Positions 1 through 7,550 of a stretch of DNA of 33,817 bases are shown here, piece after piece; the first letter of the stretch is position 1, and each line of letters opens with the position of its first letter. Made by a program: the position numbers and the translations under genes. This DNA comes from a virus. The notes below the pieces were generated by a model that did no database searches, was not told where the DNA came from, and saw only the letters and a list, made by a program, of their open reading frames with translations. Where the stretch lies: positions 1 through 33,817 of the IMG/VR virus record IMGVR_UViG_3300007708_000012, one strand, 5' to 3'.

Positions 1-123
1 GCCCGCTGGGGCAGGTCTTACTTGTTTGATGATGAAGCTTCAGGACCTGCCCGCTGGGGCAGGTCTTACTTGTTTGATGATGAAGCTTCAGGACCTGCCC
101 GCTGGGGCAGGTCTTACTTGTTT
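1..123. repeat. 48-bp tandem repeat, about 2.6 copies, each with a strong hairpin
   Basis: Two identical 48-bp units (1-48, 49-96) are followed by a 27-bp partial unit (97-123). Each unit junction holds a perfect 9-bp inverted repeat, GACCTGCCC / GGGCAGGTC with a 4-nt loop (44-65 and 92-113), followed by TTACTTGTTT. The array is cut by the window start, so its full copy number is unknown. The unit is 16 codons long, so it stays open in some frames, but I see no start signal that would make it coding. The hairpin plus T-rich tail resembles an intrinsic terminator repeated in tandem, and it sits just upstream of the portal promoter region. Confidence 0.9.
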
Positions 124-246
124 CCAAGGTGTTTTCATGACATGGACACTTGGTTTACGAGACGTTTTTTCGCGATTTTTTCCGAGCCACCGCTCCAGGC
201 GTGTCGGCATCACCCTCACTACCAAAATATAAAAAAATAAAAAAAA

Positions 247-275
247 CTCTCATCCAAACTCGCTTATGTTATGAT
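247..275 (+). promoter_or_regulatory. Putative late promoter upstream of the portal gene
   Basis: A TATGAT -10-like hexamer (270-275) lies in a very A/T-rich leader just before the portal start. There is no convincing -35 (the 17-bp-spaced hexamer is CTCTCA). The surrounding sequence GTTATGATATGTAT resembles sites upstream of the genes at 7156 and 10776, which supports a shared phage-specific signal. If it is used, transcription would start close to 282, giving an almost leaderless portal mRNA. Confidence 0.4.
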
Positions 276-281
276 ATGTAT

Positions 282-1778
282 ATGGGATTATATGGATCGT
301 TCAAATCGCTGTTTCGCGGTAAAACGCCCTACTCCGGCTGGGGTGGGATGGGTGGTGGATATCGCCCATACAGCGTCTGGCTACCTGGAACGACATATGA
401 TTACACGCCGATGCTTGCCCAGGGGTTATGGAAGAATTCCACGGTCGCCTCAGGTATCGACTGGCTTGCCAGAAACTGGTCCGTACCGAATCTGCAAGTG
501 GTGCGGGTGGATGACGAAGGAATCGAAGATCCAATCCATAACCACCCTGCGTTAACATTGTTACGTCGTCCTCACCCTTATGTGGGCGAAGCAGCGTTTG
601 TCGGTGCATATGTCAGGGACGCGAGCTGTTACGGTAATGTCTGGATCGAGAAGATCAGGAACCGCCTGGGCGAACCAGTGGAGTTGAAGATCTGGAGGGC
701 TGATAAAGTCTCTCCGCTCTATCCCACCGACGGTTCGGAATACCTAACCTCTTGGCGATACAATATTAATGGGCAAATGCTCGACGTTCCTGCAGATCGA
801 GTGATCCACATCCGTCGGTATATCGACATGGATCAGGATCGGGTCGGCTGGAGTCCTCTGGTCGCCCATGTGCGTGAGATTGCCGTTCTTAATGAGGCAG
901 CAACCTATACAGCCTCTCTGCTTCGCAATTTTGCTGTCCCTGGGCTTATCGCTACCCCCAAGGGTGATTTCACCGTTTCCGAGGACGATGCAAGGGCGAT
1001 CAAGCTACGGCTCAAGGATGCCCTCTCGGGTGACCAGCGTGGAGACCCAACAGTTCTCACGGGTGCTTACGAACTCCATAAAATGGGGTTCACACCTGAG
1101 GAGATCGGTCTGGTCGATATCCCGAAAGCTGCCCAGGCAACAGTCCTCGCCGCCATGGGTTTGAACACGTCCGTTTTAGGCCTGAATACAGATAATGCCG
1201 GTGCTTACGGAACCTACGCAGATGCGATCAGGGCCGCTTATGTCCACGGGTTGATCCCGCTCCAGAAGGTCTTTGCCGATGAAATGACCCACCAGCTTTT
1301 GATCGACTTTGAAGATCCCGAGGAAGTCAGGAACGGTCGGATCAAATTTTCGTACGATTATTCGCCCGTCGAGGAGCTTGACGACCGTGAACAGATTGCT
1401 GCCAATCGTGCGATTCGTCTGCTTGGTGGTGGAGTTATCACTATTAATGAGTCTCGCGATATCGTTGGCTACGGCAAATCTGATTCACCAGACGCTGACT
1501 CGCTTGGGATCGCCAGGGATGAGATTCGCAACGAGATTCTACCCCAGGCTGATCCAGCCCAAGGTAAGGTCTCTGAAGGAGATAAGATCGGATCGGTAAA
1601 AGTTCCTGCCAGTACGGGCGAACGATCCAAGATCGAAGGTGAACGCAACAGCGATTCCCTTAGCCCCAGTCGGTCAGGCATGAACAAGGCATTGGCTCAG
1701 TCCTTCGTAGGACTTATGGCAGAACTGGACGAATACGAATCACGCGAGGGTTGGTCAGATATCGAGGAGGCCTCCTAA
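282..1778 (+). CDS. Phage portal protein (HK97 family)
   Basis: About 498 residues. It forms the dodecameric ring at one capsid vertex through which DNA enters and leaves. The sequence has the usual HK97-type run: an N-terminal arm, a DAS-x-YGN-x-W segment near residue 110, a stretch around 'VIHIRRY' and 'GWSPL', then a long helical region and a disordered charged tail. The reading frame is open back to a TTG at 150, but portal proteins typically begin 'MGLF/Y...', which matches the ATG at 282. The ATG at 276 is equally possible. Neither has a clear Shine-Dalgarno site, and the nearby -10-like element would leave almost no leader. No terminase gene precedes it, and the protease and capsid genes do not follow for 9 kb, which is unusual. 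Identity is confident; the start is not. Confidence 0.9.
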   Translation: MGLYGSFKSLFRGKTPYSGWGGMGGGYRPYSVWLPGTTYDYTPMLAQGLWKNSTVASGIDWLARNWSVPNLQVVRVDDEGIEDPIHNHPALTLLRRPHPYVGEAAFVGAYVRDASCYGNVWIEKIRNRLGEPVELKIWRADKVSPLYPTDGSEYLTSWRYNINGQMLDVPADRVIHIRRYIDMDQDRVGWSPLVAHVREIAVLNEAATYTASLLRNFAVPGLIATPKGDFTVSEDDARAIKLRLKDALSGDQRGDPTVLTGAYELHKMGFTPEEIGLVDIPKAAQATVLAAMGLNTSVLGLNTDNAGAYGTYADAIRAAYVHGLIPLQKVFADEMTHQLLIDFEDPEEVRNGRIKFSYDYSPVEELDDREQIAANRAIRLLGGGVITINESRDIVGYGKSDSPDADSLGIARDEIRNEILPQADPAQGKVSEGDKIGSVKVPASTGERSKIEGERNSDSLSPSRSGMNKALAQSFVGLMAELDEYESREGWSDIEEAS

Positions 1779-1779
1779 G

Positions 1780-2115
1780 GTGGCAGATTTCATCCAACTC
1801 CCCGCAACGCTCAATATTTCGGCAGTCGCCGGAGACGATGTACAGATGGTAGTCACGGTTACTCCCGCAACAGACTGCTCCAGCGTAATCAGTATAGCCA
1901 ACATGACTTTTGCGGCAGCTTTCAAGACTTCCAACCTGACCTACAACGCAACGACCTCGGCTAATTCTACCACAGGGAAGGTTACGGTCACATGGTCCGA
2001 TTCGCAGACAACTGCGGCTGGAGCAGGAAGCTATAAGTGGTGGATGACGTTTACGGATAGCGATATCACGAAAACCCGTCTCGCTGGCAATTTTCTGGTG
2101 ATCCCCCGTGGCTGA
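1780..2115 (+). CDS. Small beta-rich virion/tail-fibre-module protein
   Basis: 111 residues from a GTG start with a strong GAGGAGG site (1764-1770) nine bases upstream. The sequence is rich in Thr, Val, Ser and Ala with alternating beta pattern. Its C-terminal part ('G-A-G-S-Y-K-W-W-M-T-F-T' then 'LAGNFLVIPRG') resembles small phage proteins that sit at the head of tail fibre operons and fold as an Ig-like or BppU-N-like sandwich. It starts directly after the portal gene and its end overlaps the next gene by 8 bases. A structural, tail-fibre-associated role is inferred from context; no catalytic motif is visible. Confidence 0.65.
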   Translation: MADFIQLPATLNISAVAGDDVQMVVTVTPATDCSSVISIANMTFAAAFKTSNLTYNATTSANSTTGKVTVTWSDSQTTAAGAGSYKWWMTFTDSDITKTRLAGNFLVIPRG

Positions 2116-2929
2116 TCCAATCCAAGTCAGGGTTCGACTTGAACCCCCCATAAATGTTGTTGTTTCTCCTGCAAACCACACGGGATTGCAAGTTCCTGTC
2201 CAGGACGCAGGTCGAGTTACGGTTGGAATTGCCGAGAAAGGTCCCAAGGGCGATACAGGGCCACAAGGCCCCGGCTCAATCCTCGCCCCAGCGACCACCA
2301 CCACCCTTGGCGGGGTCATTATTGGTGACAATCTGTCGATCAACGCCAACGGGCTGCTGTCGGCTCAGGCAGTGGGGAATTACTTCCCACTCGCCAATGG
2401 CATTACTTCCGGTGTTGCAAACGTGCCAACGGTAGTATCACAAGGCGTGTATTCCAGCCCAAATACAACTCGCTCGATTTACGGAATATCAAAGTCGTAC
2501 GCTATTGGCTCGGCACAGTATCAGCAATATTCCGGCGTATCGAACATTACTGGCACAACTGGGACAGCATTGGTAGTCGGATCCCGTTACTACGATCCGA
2601 ACAGCACCGCAAGTTCAGCCTGGCGGCAGAACGATCTCGATGTTTCAGGTGCTATAAACCTGCGATCAACGATCCGTTACGCCAACGGCACACCCTACAG
2701 GGACATGGGTTTCGGCACGACTTTCGGCGGCATGCTGCTTTATTACACAGACCAGTTCTCGCAGTGCTCGATTGGTGCGTCGACAGCCGGCGTTTTTATT
2801 CAGGGGAAATCAACAGTCGAGCTTCCGCCTGGTGTCACCGCCAACACTCCAGCGGGGATTAATCCGCTCCAGATCATGAACAAAGACACCTGCGATAAAC
2901 TCTACGCCCCTTTTCAGAAGTTGAACTAA
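2108..2929 (+). CDS. Tail fibre protein with collagen-like triplets
   Basis: 273 residues from a GTG that overlaps the preceding stop by 8 bases, so it is probably translationally coupled. An N-terminal beta segment (1-43) is followed by a short collagen-like Gly-X-Y stretch (residues 45-56, G-P-K-G-D-T-G-P-Q-G-P-G). Then comes a long Ser/Thr/Gly/Asn-rich beta region, including a 'TTLGGVIIGDNLSINANGLLS' type segment known from trimeric fibre shafts. The C-terminus 'DKLYAPFQKLN' is typical of fibre ends that trimerise. Likely role: shaft or receptor-contacting part of the tail fibre. It is followed after one base by another fibre-module gene. Confidence 0.75.
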   Translation: MADPIQVRVRLEPPINVVVSPANHTGLQVPVQDAGRVTVGIAEKGPKGDTGPQGPGSILAPATTTTLGGVIIGDNLSINANGLLSAQAVGNYFPLANGITSGVANVPTVVSQGVYSSPNTTRSIYGISKSYAIGSAQYQQYSGVSNITGTTGTALVVGSRYYDPNSTASSAWRQNDLDVSGAINLRSTIRYANGTPYRDMGFGTTFGGMLLYYTDQFSQCSIGASTAGVFIQGKSTVELPPGVTANTPAGINPLQIMNKDTCDKLYAPFQKLN

Positions 2930-2930
2930 C

Positions 2931-3341
2931 ATGAGCGTCTACACCTCAAAACACAAAGGCGTGATCCAATCGTTCGCAGGAGCGGGCAACGGCACATTCT
3001 GTGTCGGTGGATGGCAATATTACGAAGCCAATCTCCCAACGGGTGAAGTGGATGCCAACGGGACGCCGCTTTACGCGATCTACGATATTCCGCAATCCAC
3101 AGTGATGTATGCGGTTGACGACACGGGCGACGGTTGCGAGATCAGGATGACACCCGCAAGCTATAACCTTTCATCAGCCAACGCCACGCTGAATAACGTC
3201 ACAGTCTGGTCAGCCAATTCAATCCTGACTCGCGACTATGCCGACGGGCGTTACGCCCCAATCTCAGCCACCATTGACGGCGGCACAGCCTTGACCACCA
3301 ACACAGGCTCTTACGACGGCGGGAGTGCAACCTCAAACTAA
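2931..3341 (+). CDS. Tail fibre module protein of unknown fold
   Basis: 136 residues, ATG start one base after the preceding stop; its TAA overlaps the next ATG (TAATG). It is Gly/Ser/Thr/Asn-rich, lacks charge clusters and has a C-terminal 'RDYADGRYAPIS' followed by a glycine-rich tail. The 'DGRYAP' element matches the 'DKLYAP' end of the previous gene and is common in phage fibre junctions. Probably a structural component of the fibre or a linker to it. No enzymatic motif is seen. Confidence 0.6.
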   Translation: MSVYTSKHKGVIQSFAGAGNGTFCVGGWQYYEANLPTGEVDANGTPLYAIYDIPQSTVMYAVDDTGDGCEIRMTPASYNLSSANATLNNVTVWSANSILTRDYADGRYAPISATIDGGTALTTNTGSYDGGSATSN

Positions 3342-3895
3342 TGGCACTAATTCAAGTCAGACGCGACACCGCCGCAGCATGGACATCCGCCAACACCACA
3401 CTGGCATCCGGTGAAATCGGCTTTGAAATTGACACCGGCAAATACAAAATTGGCACTGGCCCGGCATGGTCGGCACTCGGCTACGCAGCCGCGAAAGCCT
3501 ACAGCGACCTGACGGGGCCGCAGAATCTGCTCGACACGGAACTGATTCGGGCTAAACTTCGGGACTATTCAGAGACCATCTCCAGCCCCGCGATCACATC
3601 CGGCACGCTCACGCTCAATCTCGAAACATCCAATATCTTCACGGTCAGCCTCAACGCAGCGATCACTACCATAAACATCACAAACGTCCCTGCAAGCGGT
3701 TCCGGTGCTTCATTCACTTTGATCTTTACCGCAGACGGAACGCCACGTTCAGTGACTTGGCCAGCGGCTATCAAGTGGGCGGGTGGCACGGCTCCAACGC
3801 TGACATCGACTTCTGGCAAGATCGACACGTTTGCATTCTTTTCGAGCGATGGTGGGACAAGCTGGACGGGTTACGTGGGAGGGCAGAATTTTTAA
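3341..3895 (+). CDS. Tail fibre protein with Mtd-N/hyaluronidase-type N-terminal module
   Basis: 184 residues, coupled to its neighbours by TAATG overlaps at both ends. Residues 1-48 (R-R-D-T-A-A-A-W near position 7, 'LASGEIGFE-D-TGKYKIGTG' at 21-40) form the short repeat-like module found at the N-terminus of many phage fibres and of the major tropism determinant. There it attaches the fibre to the tail. The rest is Thr/Ser-rich beta sequence ending in aromatic 'SWTGYVGGQNF'. Likely part of the adsorption apparatus with the LamG protein downstream. Confidence 0.75.
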   Translation: MALIQVRRDTAAAWTSANTTLASGEIGFEIDTGKYKIGTGPAWSALGYAAAKAYSDLTGPQNLLDTELIRAKLRDYSETISSPAITSGTLTLNLETSNIFTVSLNAAITTINITNVPASGSGASFTLIFTADGTPRSVTWPAAIKWAGGTAPTLTSTSGKIDTFAFFSSDGGTSWTGYVGGQNF

Positions 3896-5247
3896 TGCTC
3901 TCAAATATCATCAGGAATACCACAAAGACGGCAACGGGCGACCCATACTATTCTAACGTCTCTCTGCTCCTGCACATGGATGGGGCTAATGGATCGACCA
4001 CGTTCACGGATAGCAGTTTAAATGCACTGGCGGTGACTCCAGTCGGTAACGCCCAAATATCCACAACGCAGAGCAAGTATGGTGGAGCGAGCGGGTATTT
4101 TGATGGGTCGGGTGACTATCTTGATACTTCAGGTACAGGCATTGCAACAGCGTTCGGGACAGGCGATTTTACGATTGAGTTCTGGTATTACCCGTTAACG
4201 GTAAGCGTACAGCAAAATCTTGTCGATAAAATCGGTTCGGCTTCAAATGCAATTTACATGTCATCAGCAGGTGTTTTAAAGTATTATGTTGGTGCAGACA
4301 GGATCACTGGTTCAACCTTATCGGCAAACACTTGGTATCACATCGCTTTAGTCCGATATTCAGGCACAACCAAGCTGTATGTGAACGGCGTCCAGAGCGG
4401 GGCAAGTTACGATGACACAAACAATTACGCTCTGAATACTGGTAGTCCAAGAATTGGTGCAGCATTTAACAACACTGTCTCTGTAAATGGCTACATCGAC
4501 GATTTCCGCATCTCCCGATTCGCTCGCTACGTCTCCAATTTCACGCCTCCCACAGCAGCATTGCCAACAACCGCATCCTCTACGGTGGCCGACCCTTACT
4601 ACGATTACACTTCGCTCCTGCTGCACATGGATGGCACGAATGGATCGACCAACTTTGTGGATTCTGGGCCGAATGCGATGGCGATAAGCAGGTCTGGAAC
4701 CCCAACTATTTCAACAACCCAGAGTAAGTTTGGCGAGGCTAGCGGATTTTTTGATGGTACGGCAGGCTATATTTTCCCACCTACAACTGCTGCGTTTAGC
4801 TTTGGCACAGCCGATTTTACAATCGAATCATGGGTATACCCAACGCGATCAGCCAGCGGAAATTTAGGTATCTATGCAATTAGTGCTGGGGGAGGCGCGG
4901 TTGCAAAGTTTGTAGTGTTTTTGGATACGCTCACTCCTAACTGCCACTTCTTTGGACTCACCAACGGCAACAACATCTACACCAAGGCCACTTCGGCTGT
5001 TGCTGTGAATCAGTGGTCACACATCGCTTTTGTGCGTAGCGGAACGACTTGGACTTGGTACATCAATGGAGTTGCATCTGGTTCTGGTACGAATAGCACA
5101 AACATCGGTTTCACGACGCAACCAATCTACATTGGCTATGGCGGCCAAGAATTCTTCAATTATTTCCAAGGCTACATCGACGACCTCCGCATCACCAAAT
5201 ACGCTCGCACAATCACCGTACCAACAGCCCCGTACCCCAACTATTGA
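3895..5247 (+). CDS. Receptor-binding protein with two tandem LamG-like domains
   Basis: 450 residues; the ATG at 3895 overlaps the upstream TAA, and I prefer it to the longer in-frame start at 3757. Two concanavalin/LamG-type jelly-roll domains follow one another. The first begins near residue 16 (D-P-Y-Y...S-L-L-L-H-M-D-G) and the second near residue 231 with almost the same motif. Each contains 'FGTGDFTIE-W-Y/V-P' or equivalent, a 'W-x-H-I-A-x-V-R' strand, 'Y-x-N-G-V-x-S-G' and an ending 'GYIDD-R-I-x-R/K-A-R'. LamG domains of this type bind glycans or proteins and are common in phage receptor-binding proteins. The two copies are also similar at DNA level, indicating internal duplication. 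Likely recognises a surface carbohydrate of the host. Confidence 0.85.
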   Translation: MLSNIIRNTTKTATGDPYYSNVSLLLHMDGANGSTTFTDSSLNALAVTPVGNAQISTTQSKYGGASGYFDGSGDYLDTSGTGIATAFGTGDFTIEFWYYPLTVSVQQNLVDKIGSASNAIYMSSAGVLKYYVGADRITGSTLSANTWYHIALVRYSGTTKLYVNGVQSGASYDDTNNYALNTGSPRIGAAFNNTVSVNGYIDDFRISRFARYVSNFTPPTAALPTTASSTVADPYYDYTSLLLHMDGTNGSTNFVDSGPNAMAISRSGTPTISTTQSKFGEASGFFDGTAGYIFPPTTAAFSFGTADFTIESWVYPTRSASGNLGIYAISAGGGAVAKFVVFLDTLTPNCHFFGLTNGNNIYTKATSAVAVNQWSHIAFVRSGTTWTWYINGVASGSGTNSTNIGFTTQPIYIGYGGQEFFNYFQGYIDDLRITKYARTITVPTAPYPNY

Positions 5248-5255
5248 GGCTCTAG

Positions 5256-5810
5256 ATGCAATTCTGCCAAGTCAAAAACGGTCAAATCAGCCCACCTCAA
5301 GTGTTGCCAACGACCTTCGCCAACGTCAGCAATTTCCACACGCTGGATACTGACATCCTCACGCAATACGGGTTCTACCCTTACACGCCTTCGGTCAAGC
5401 CGACAATCAATCCAGCCACAACTCGACTGGATCAGAAATTGCAACTGGTAGGCGTGAAGGTCACCGAAACATGGACTGTGGTCACGCTCACGCCCGATGA
5501 GCAAATGGGCTATCTAATCTCGCAAAAGGTGATGCTGAAGCAACTCTTAGATCAGCACATGGACGCCCAGGTTGCACCCCGTGACTTCGACTCTATCCTG
5601 ACGGCGATCACATGGTCAGACAGCACCGTTCCACAGTGGGCAGCAGACGGGACCGCAGCCAAGACCTTCCGTGAACAGTGCTACGCCGTTGCCTATAAGA
5701 TCGAAACGGACGTTCTGGCAGGACTTCGCACTGTTCCAACACCCGCCCAATTCACATCTGAAATGCCCGTATTGTGGGCGATACCATCAAGCGCGAACGG
5801 AACATCATGA
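5256..5810 (+). CDS. Probable tail fibre assembly/chaperone-like protein
   Basis: 184 residues following the LamG gene; GAGG upstream of the ATG is a plausible ribosome site. The C-terminal half is helical with a 'FREQCYAVAYKIETDVLAG' segment near residue 143-161, in the style of the small proteins with a helical C-terminus that follow fibre genes (tail fibre assembly or DUF4376-like). Its TGA overlaps the ATG of the next gene (ATGA). I assign the role mostly from position directly after receptor-binding genes and from the helical pattern. Confidence 0.55.
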   Translation: MQFCQVKNGQISPPQVLPTTFANVSNFHTLDTDILTQYGFYPYTPSVKPTINPATTRLDQKLQLVGVKVTETWTVVTLTPDEQMGYLISQKVMLKQLLDQHMDAQVAPRDFDSILTAITWSDSTVPQWAADGTAAKTFREQCYAVAYKIETDVLAGLRTVPTPAQFTSEMPVLWAIPSSANGTS

Positions 5811-6325
5811 AAAAGTTGCTGCTCCTGCTATTTCTGGCACTGCCGATACAAGGTTCGGAGATACTATTTGACAACCTCGCCGATCCGATCACGGGGCTTG
5901 TCTATACAGGCAAGGACCAGTGGATATATCAGGCATTCAATTCTGGCGACTCCACCGAGCTTTGGGATTACAGATTAAATATTTACAAGCCAGCCGGATT
6001 CACGGGGAACCTGTACCTGACCTTTTACGATGTCGTGGCTCAAAAGCCTGTCGATTGGTGGATGACCGAGATGCGACTTGAATACACTCCATCCGACCAA
6101 GTGACCCTAATTGGGTTCTCTAACATACCATCTTTCCACCTCGACATCCCGATGGTTCCGCACACGACCTATTACCTTGGTATATCAGCAGATAACCCAA
6201 TTGCTTGGGCGCAGAACACGACAGGCTTGTCGCTCCAGATCACTGGAAATACTGTACCAGAACCTCAAACGTGGATATTGGGAATTCTGTCAGCAATGGC
6301 AATCCTGATAGGTCGATTCATCTGA
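5807..6325 (+). CDS. Secreted protein with PEP-CTERM sorting signal
   Basis: 172 residues from the ATG that overlaps the upstream stop (ATGA). Residues 1-16 form a clear signal peptide (MKK then a Leu/Phe run, cleavage plausible near PIQG-S). The mature part is beta-rich with many aromatic residues. The C-terminus has all three parts of a PEP-CTERM signal: V150-P-E-P153, a hydrophobic span 155-168, and a basic residue R170 just before the end. In bacteria such signals direct proteins to an exosortase for cleavage and surface or matrix attachment. The phage has no visible exosortase, so a host enzyme would be needed. Function unknown; it could be a lysogenic-conversion or exclusion factor at the cell surface, or a domesticated host gene. 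Recognition of the signal is confident; the role is open. Confidence 0.85.
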   Translation: MKKLLLLLFLALPIQGSEILFDNLADPITGLVYTGKDQWIYQAFNSGDSTELWDYRLNIYKPAGFTGNLYLTFYDVVAQKPVDWWMTEMRLEYTPSDQVTLIGFSNIPSFHLDIPMVPHTTYYLGISADNPIAWAQNTTGLSLQITGNTVPEPQTWILGILSAMAILIGRFI

Positions 6326-6387
6326 TTTTTGCATACCACTGGCTACTATTGAACAACTTGATAAACGGCTGGACGTACTGGACAAAC

Positions 6388-6516
6388 ATGGATCGAGTGT
6401 CCGCAAAAGATGCTCTCGTATGGGCTGAGGAACAGGGCTTTGTGGTCAACGGTCGCATCACAGATGAAGGCCGAGGCTATTTTCTGGCTAATCAGCACAA
6501 AAAGGTCACAGAATGA
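6388..6516 (+). CDS. Small hypothetical protein
   Basis: 42 residues (MDRVSAKDAL..., ending HKKVTE). The ATG lies downstream of a short gap after the PEP-CTERM gene, and its TGA overlaps the ATG of the nuclease gene (ATGA), which argues that the frame is real. A longer frame exists upstream but runs inside the preceding gene. The sequence looks like a single small helical unit with a 'GRITDEGRGYF' turn, reminiscent of a winged-helix fragment, but I cannot assign a family. Confidence 0.5.
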   Translation: MDRVSAKDALVWAEEQGFVVNGRITDEGRGYFLANQHKKVTE

Positions 6517-6866
6517 ACCCAGTCGTCAACTACACCTACGCAGCCAGGCTCGAACGCATCATCGACGGCGACACCGCTGTCCTGCTGATTGACTTGGGTT
6601 TTGACGTGCGAACACGGCAGCATGTGCGGTTCAAAGGCTATAACGCCCCAGAGTTACGCAAAGCTCACGCAGCAGACGGCATACGAGCAAAAGCTGAACT
6701 GGAAACACTGCTCTCAGGCAAACAGCTGGTAATTACAACCACGCAGGTCTTCCAGCAGACATTTGCTCGCTATCTCGCAGAAGTATACGTAACAAATGCT
6801 TCAGGAATCGTATCCGTATCAGAACATATGACCAAGTCTGGATTCAACGTACCACAAGGAGATTGA
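6513..6866 (+). CDS. Staphylococcal-type (thermonuclease, SNase) nuclease
   Basis: 117 residues. It hydrolyses DNA or RNA phosphodiesters in a Ca-dependent manner if active. The SNase fold signature is present: 'IIDGDTA' (D18, D20), R39 followed eight residues later by E47 in 'R-F-K-G-Y-N-A-P-E', and R86 in 'FARYLAEVYV'. These correspond to the catalytic R35, E43 and R87 of the staphylococcal enzyme. The residue matching D40 is Asn. There is no signal peptide, so export would depend on lysis or on another route. Start is coupled (ATGA) to the gene before, and the next gene begins two bases after its stop. Possible roles are host DNA degradation or DNA clearance at lysis. Confidence 0.85.
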   Translation: MNPVVNYTYAARLERIIDGDTAVLLIDLGFDVRTRQHVRFKGYNAPELRKAHAADGIRAKAELETLLSGKQLVITTTQVFQQTFARYLAEVYVTNASGIVSVSEHMTKSGFNVPQGD

Positions 6867-6867
6867 C

Positions 6868-7128
6868 ATGGGGAACGACAAGCTCAGGGCAATGCCAAGT
6901 CTTGAAGGCTACATCAACGTGGAAGAGCTTAAGCTCACGCTGCTGAAAGCCTTTGGCACTGGCTCAATGTCTGCTCTGCTGCTGACTGTTCTGGCATTCC
7001 TGCTCGAAAATATCAGTAAAATCTATGTTGGCCCAGCGTCAGCAATCATCATTTCAATTGCCTCAGCGATAGCTGCCATGCTGAAGGCACGCCAGGTGGG
7101 AATGAAGTATTTACAGGAAGGCCGCTAA
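6868..7128 (+). CDS. Small membrane protein, holin candidate
   Basis: 86 residues, with AAGGAG just upstream of the ATG. A soluble N-terminus (1-30) is followed by two hydrophobic segments, about 34-50 ('MSALLLTVLAFLLEN') and 55-72 ('VGPASAIIISIASAIAAML'), and a short basic tail. Size and topology fit a class II-type holin. The location, next to other small membrane proteins and a protease, fits a lysis cassette. Several neighbours could equally be the holin, so this is a candidate only. Confidence 0.6.
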   Translation: MGNDKLRAMPSLEGYINVEELKLTLLKAFGTGSMSALLLTVLAFLLENISKIYVGPASAIIISIASAIAAMLKARQVGMKYLQEGR

Positions 7129-7139
7129 CAGGTTATAAT
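7110..7139 (+). promoter_or_regulatory. Sigma70-like promoter inside the accessory/lysis cassette
   Basis: TTTACA (7110-7115) and a perfect TATAAT (7134-7139) are separated by 18 bp. The -35 element lies in the end of the upstream gene. The start of transcription would fall near 7146, ten bases before the GTG at 7156. The local sequence GTTATAATATG is shared with sites before the portal and the protease genes. Confidence 0.7.
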
Positions 7140-7155
7140 ATGCTTATATGTATTC

Positions 7156-7482
7156 GTGTCCGACCGCACCGCACACCTAAACCGCAAGATGTTGCCGATG
7201 CAATTGCCCGACCCCACATCGTTCGTACTCCTGAATCCCAGTGTGGGATGGGTGATCGGCCCACTTGCTGTCGCGACAAACTGGGTGGGGGCAAACCTGG
7301 TGAACATCGATCTAAGCTGGGCCGAATTGCTGTACAGCGTTGCGGCTGTCATCTATGCGTCTGCGGCATTAGTGACGAGCTTAAGGGTGAAAAAGCACCC
7401 TTCCCCAAAATCCAAGTCCTCATCGGCTGAAAAAGACAAGACAATCGACCTCAAGGAACCTCCTCTGTCCCAAGAAGGGTAA
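7156..7482 (+). CDS. Small membrane protein (second holin/antiholin candidate)
   Basis: 108 residues from GTG at 7156. A weakly hydrophobic segment (about 29-46) and a stronger membrane helix (about 54-75, 'WAELLYSVAAVIYASAALVTSL') are followed by a highly charged C-terminal tail rich in Lys, Ser, Glu and Pro. Alternative starts are the ATGs at 7189 and 7198. Promoter at 7110-7139 lies directly upstream, so the 5' leader would be very short. Topology resembles phage holins, or a membrane partner of one. No family recognised. Confidence 0.6.
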   Translation: MSDRTAHLNRKMLPMQLPDPTSFVLLNPSVGWVIGPLAVATNWVGANLVNIDLSWAELLYSVAAVIYASAALVTSLRVKKHPSPKSKSSSAEKDKTIDLKEPPLSQEG

Positions 7483-7550
7483 GGTGATCTAAGTGTCGGC
7501 CAGTCAAGCGAGTCCCTCTATCTAAGTCATCACTCGAAAGGTGAATCCTC

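Noticed and set aside
22-240. Open frames across the 48-bp repeats (two overlapping frames).
   Set aside because: They are open only because the unit length is a multiple of three; no ribosome site, and the repeat forms hairpins typical of non-coding elements.
1714-2349. 211-residue minus-strand frame.
   Set aside because: Antisense to the coupled portal-fibre genes; composition rich in Arg, Cys and Gly as expected for an antisense shadow.
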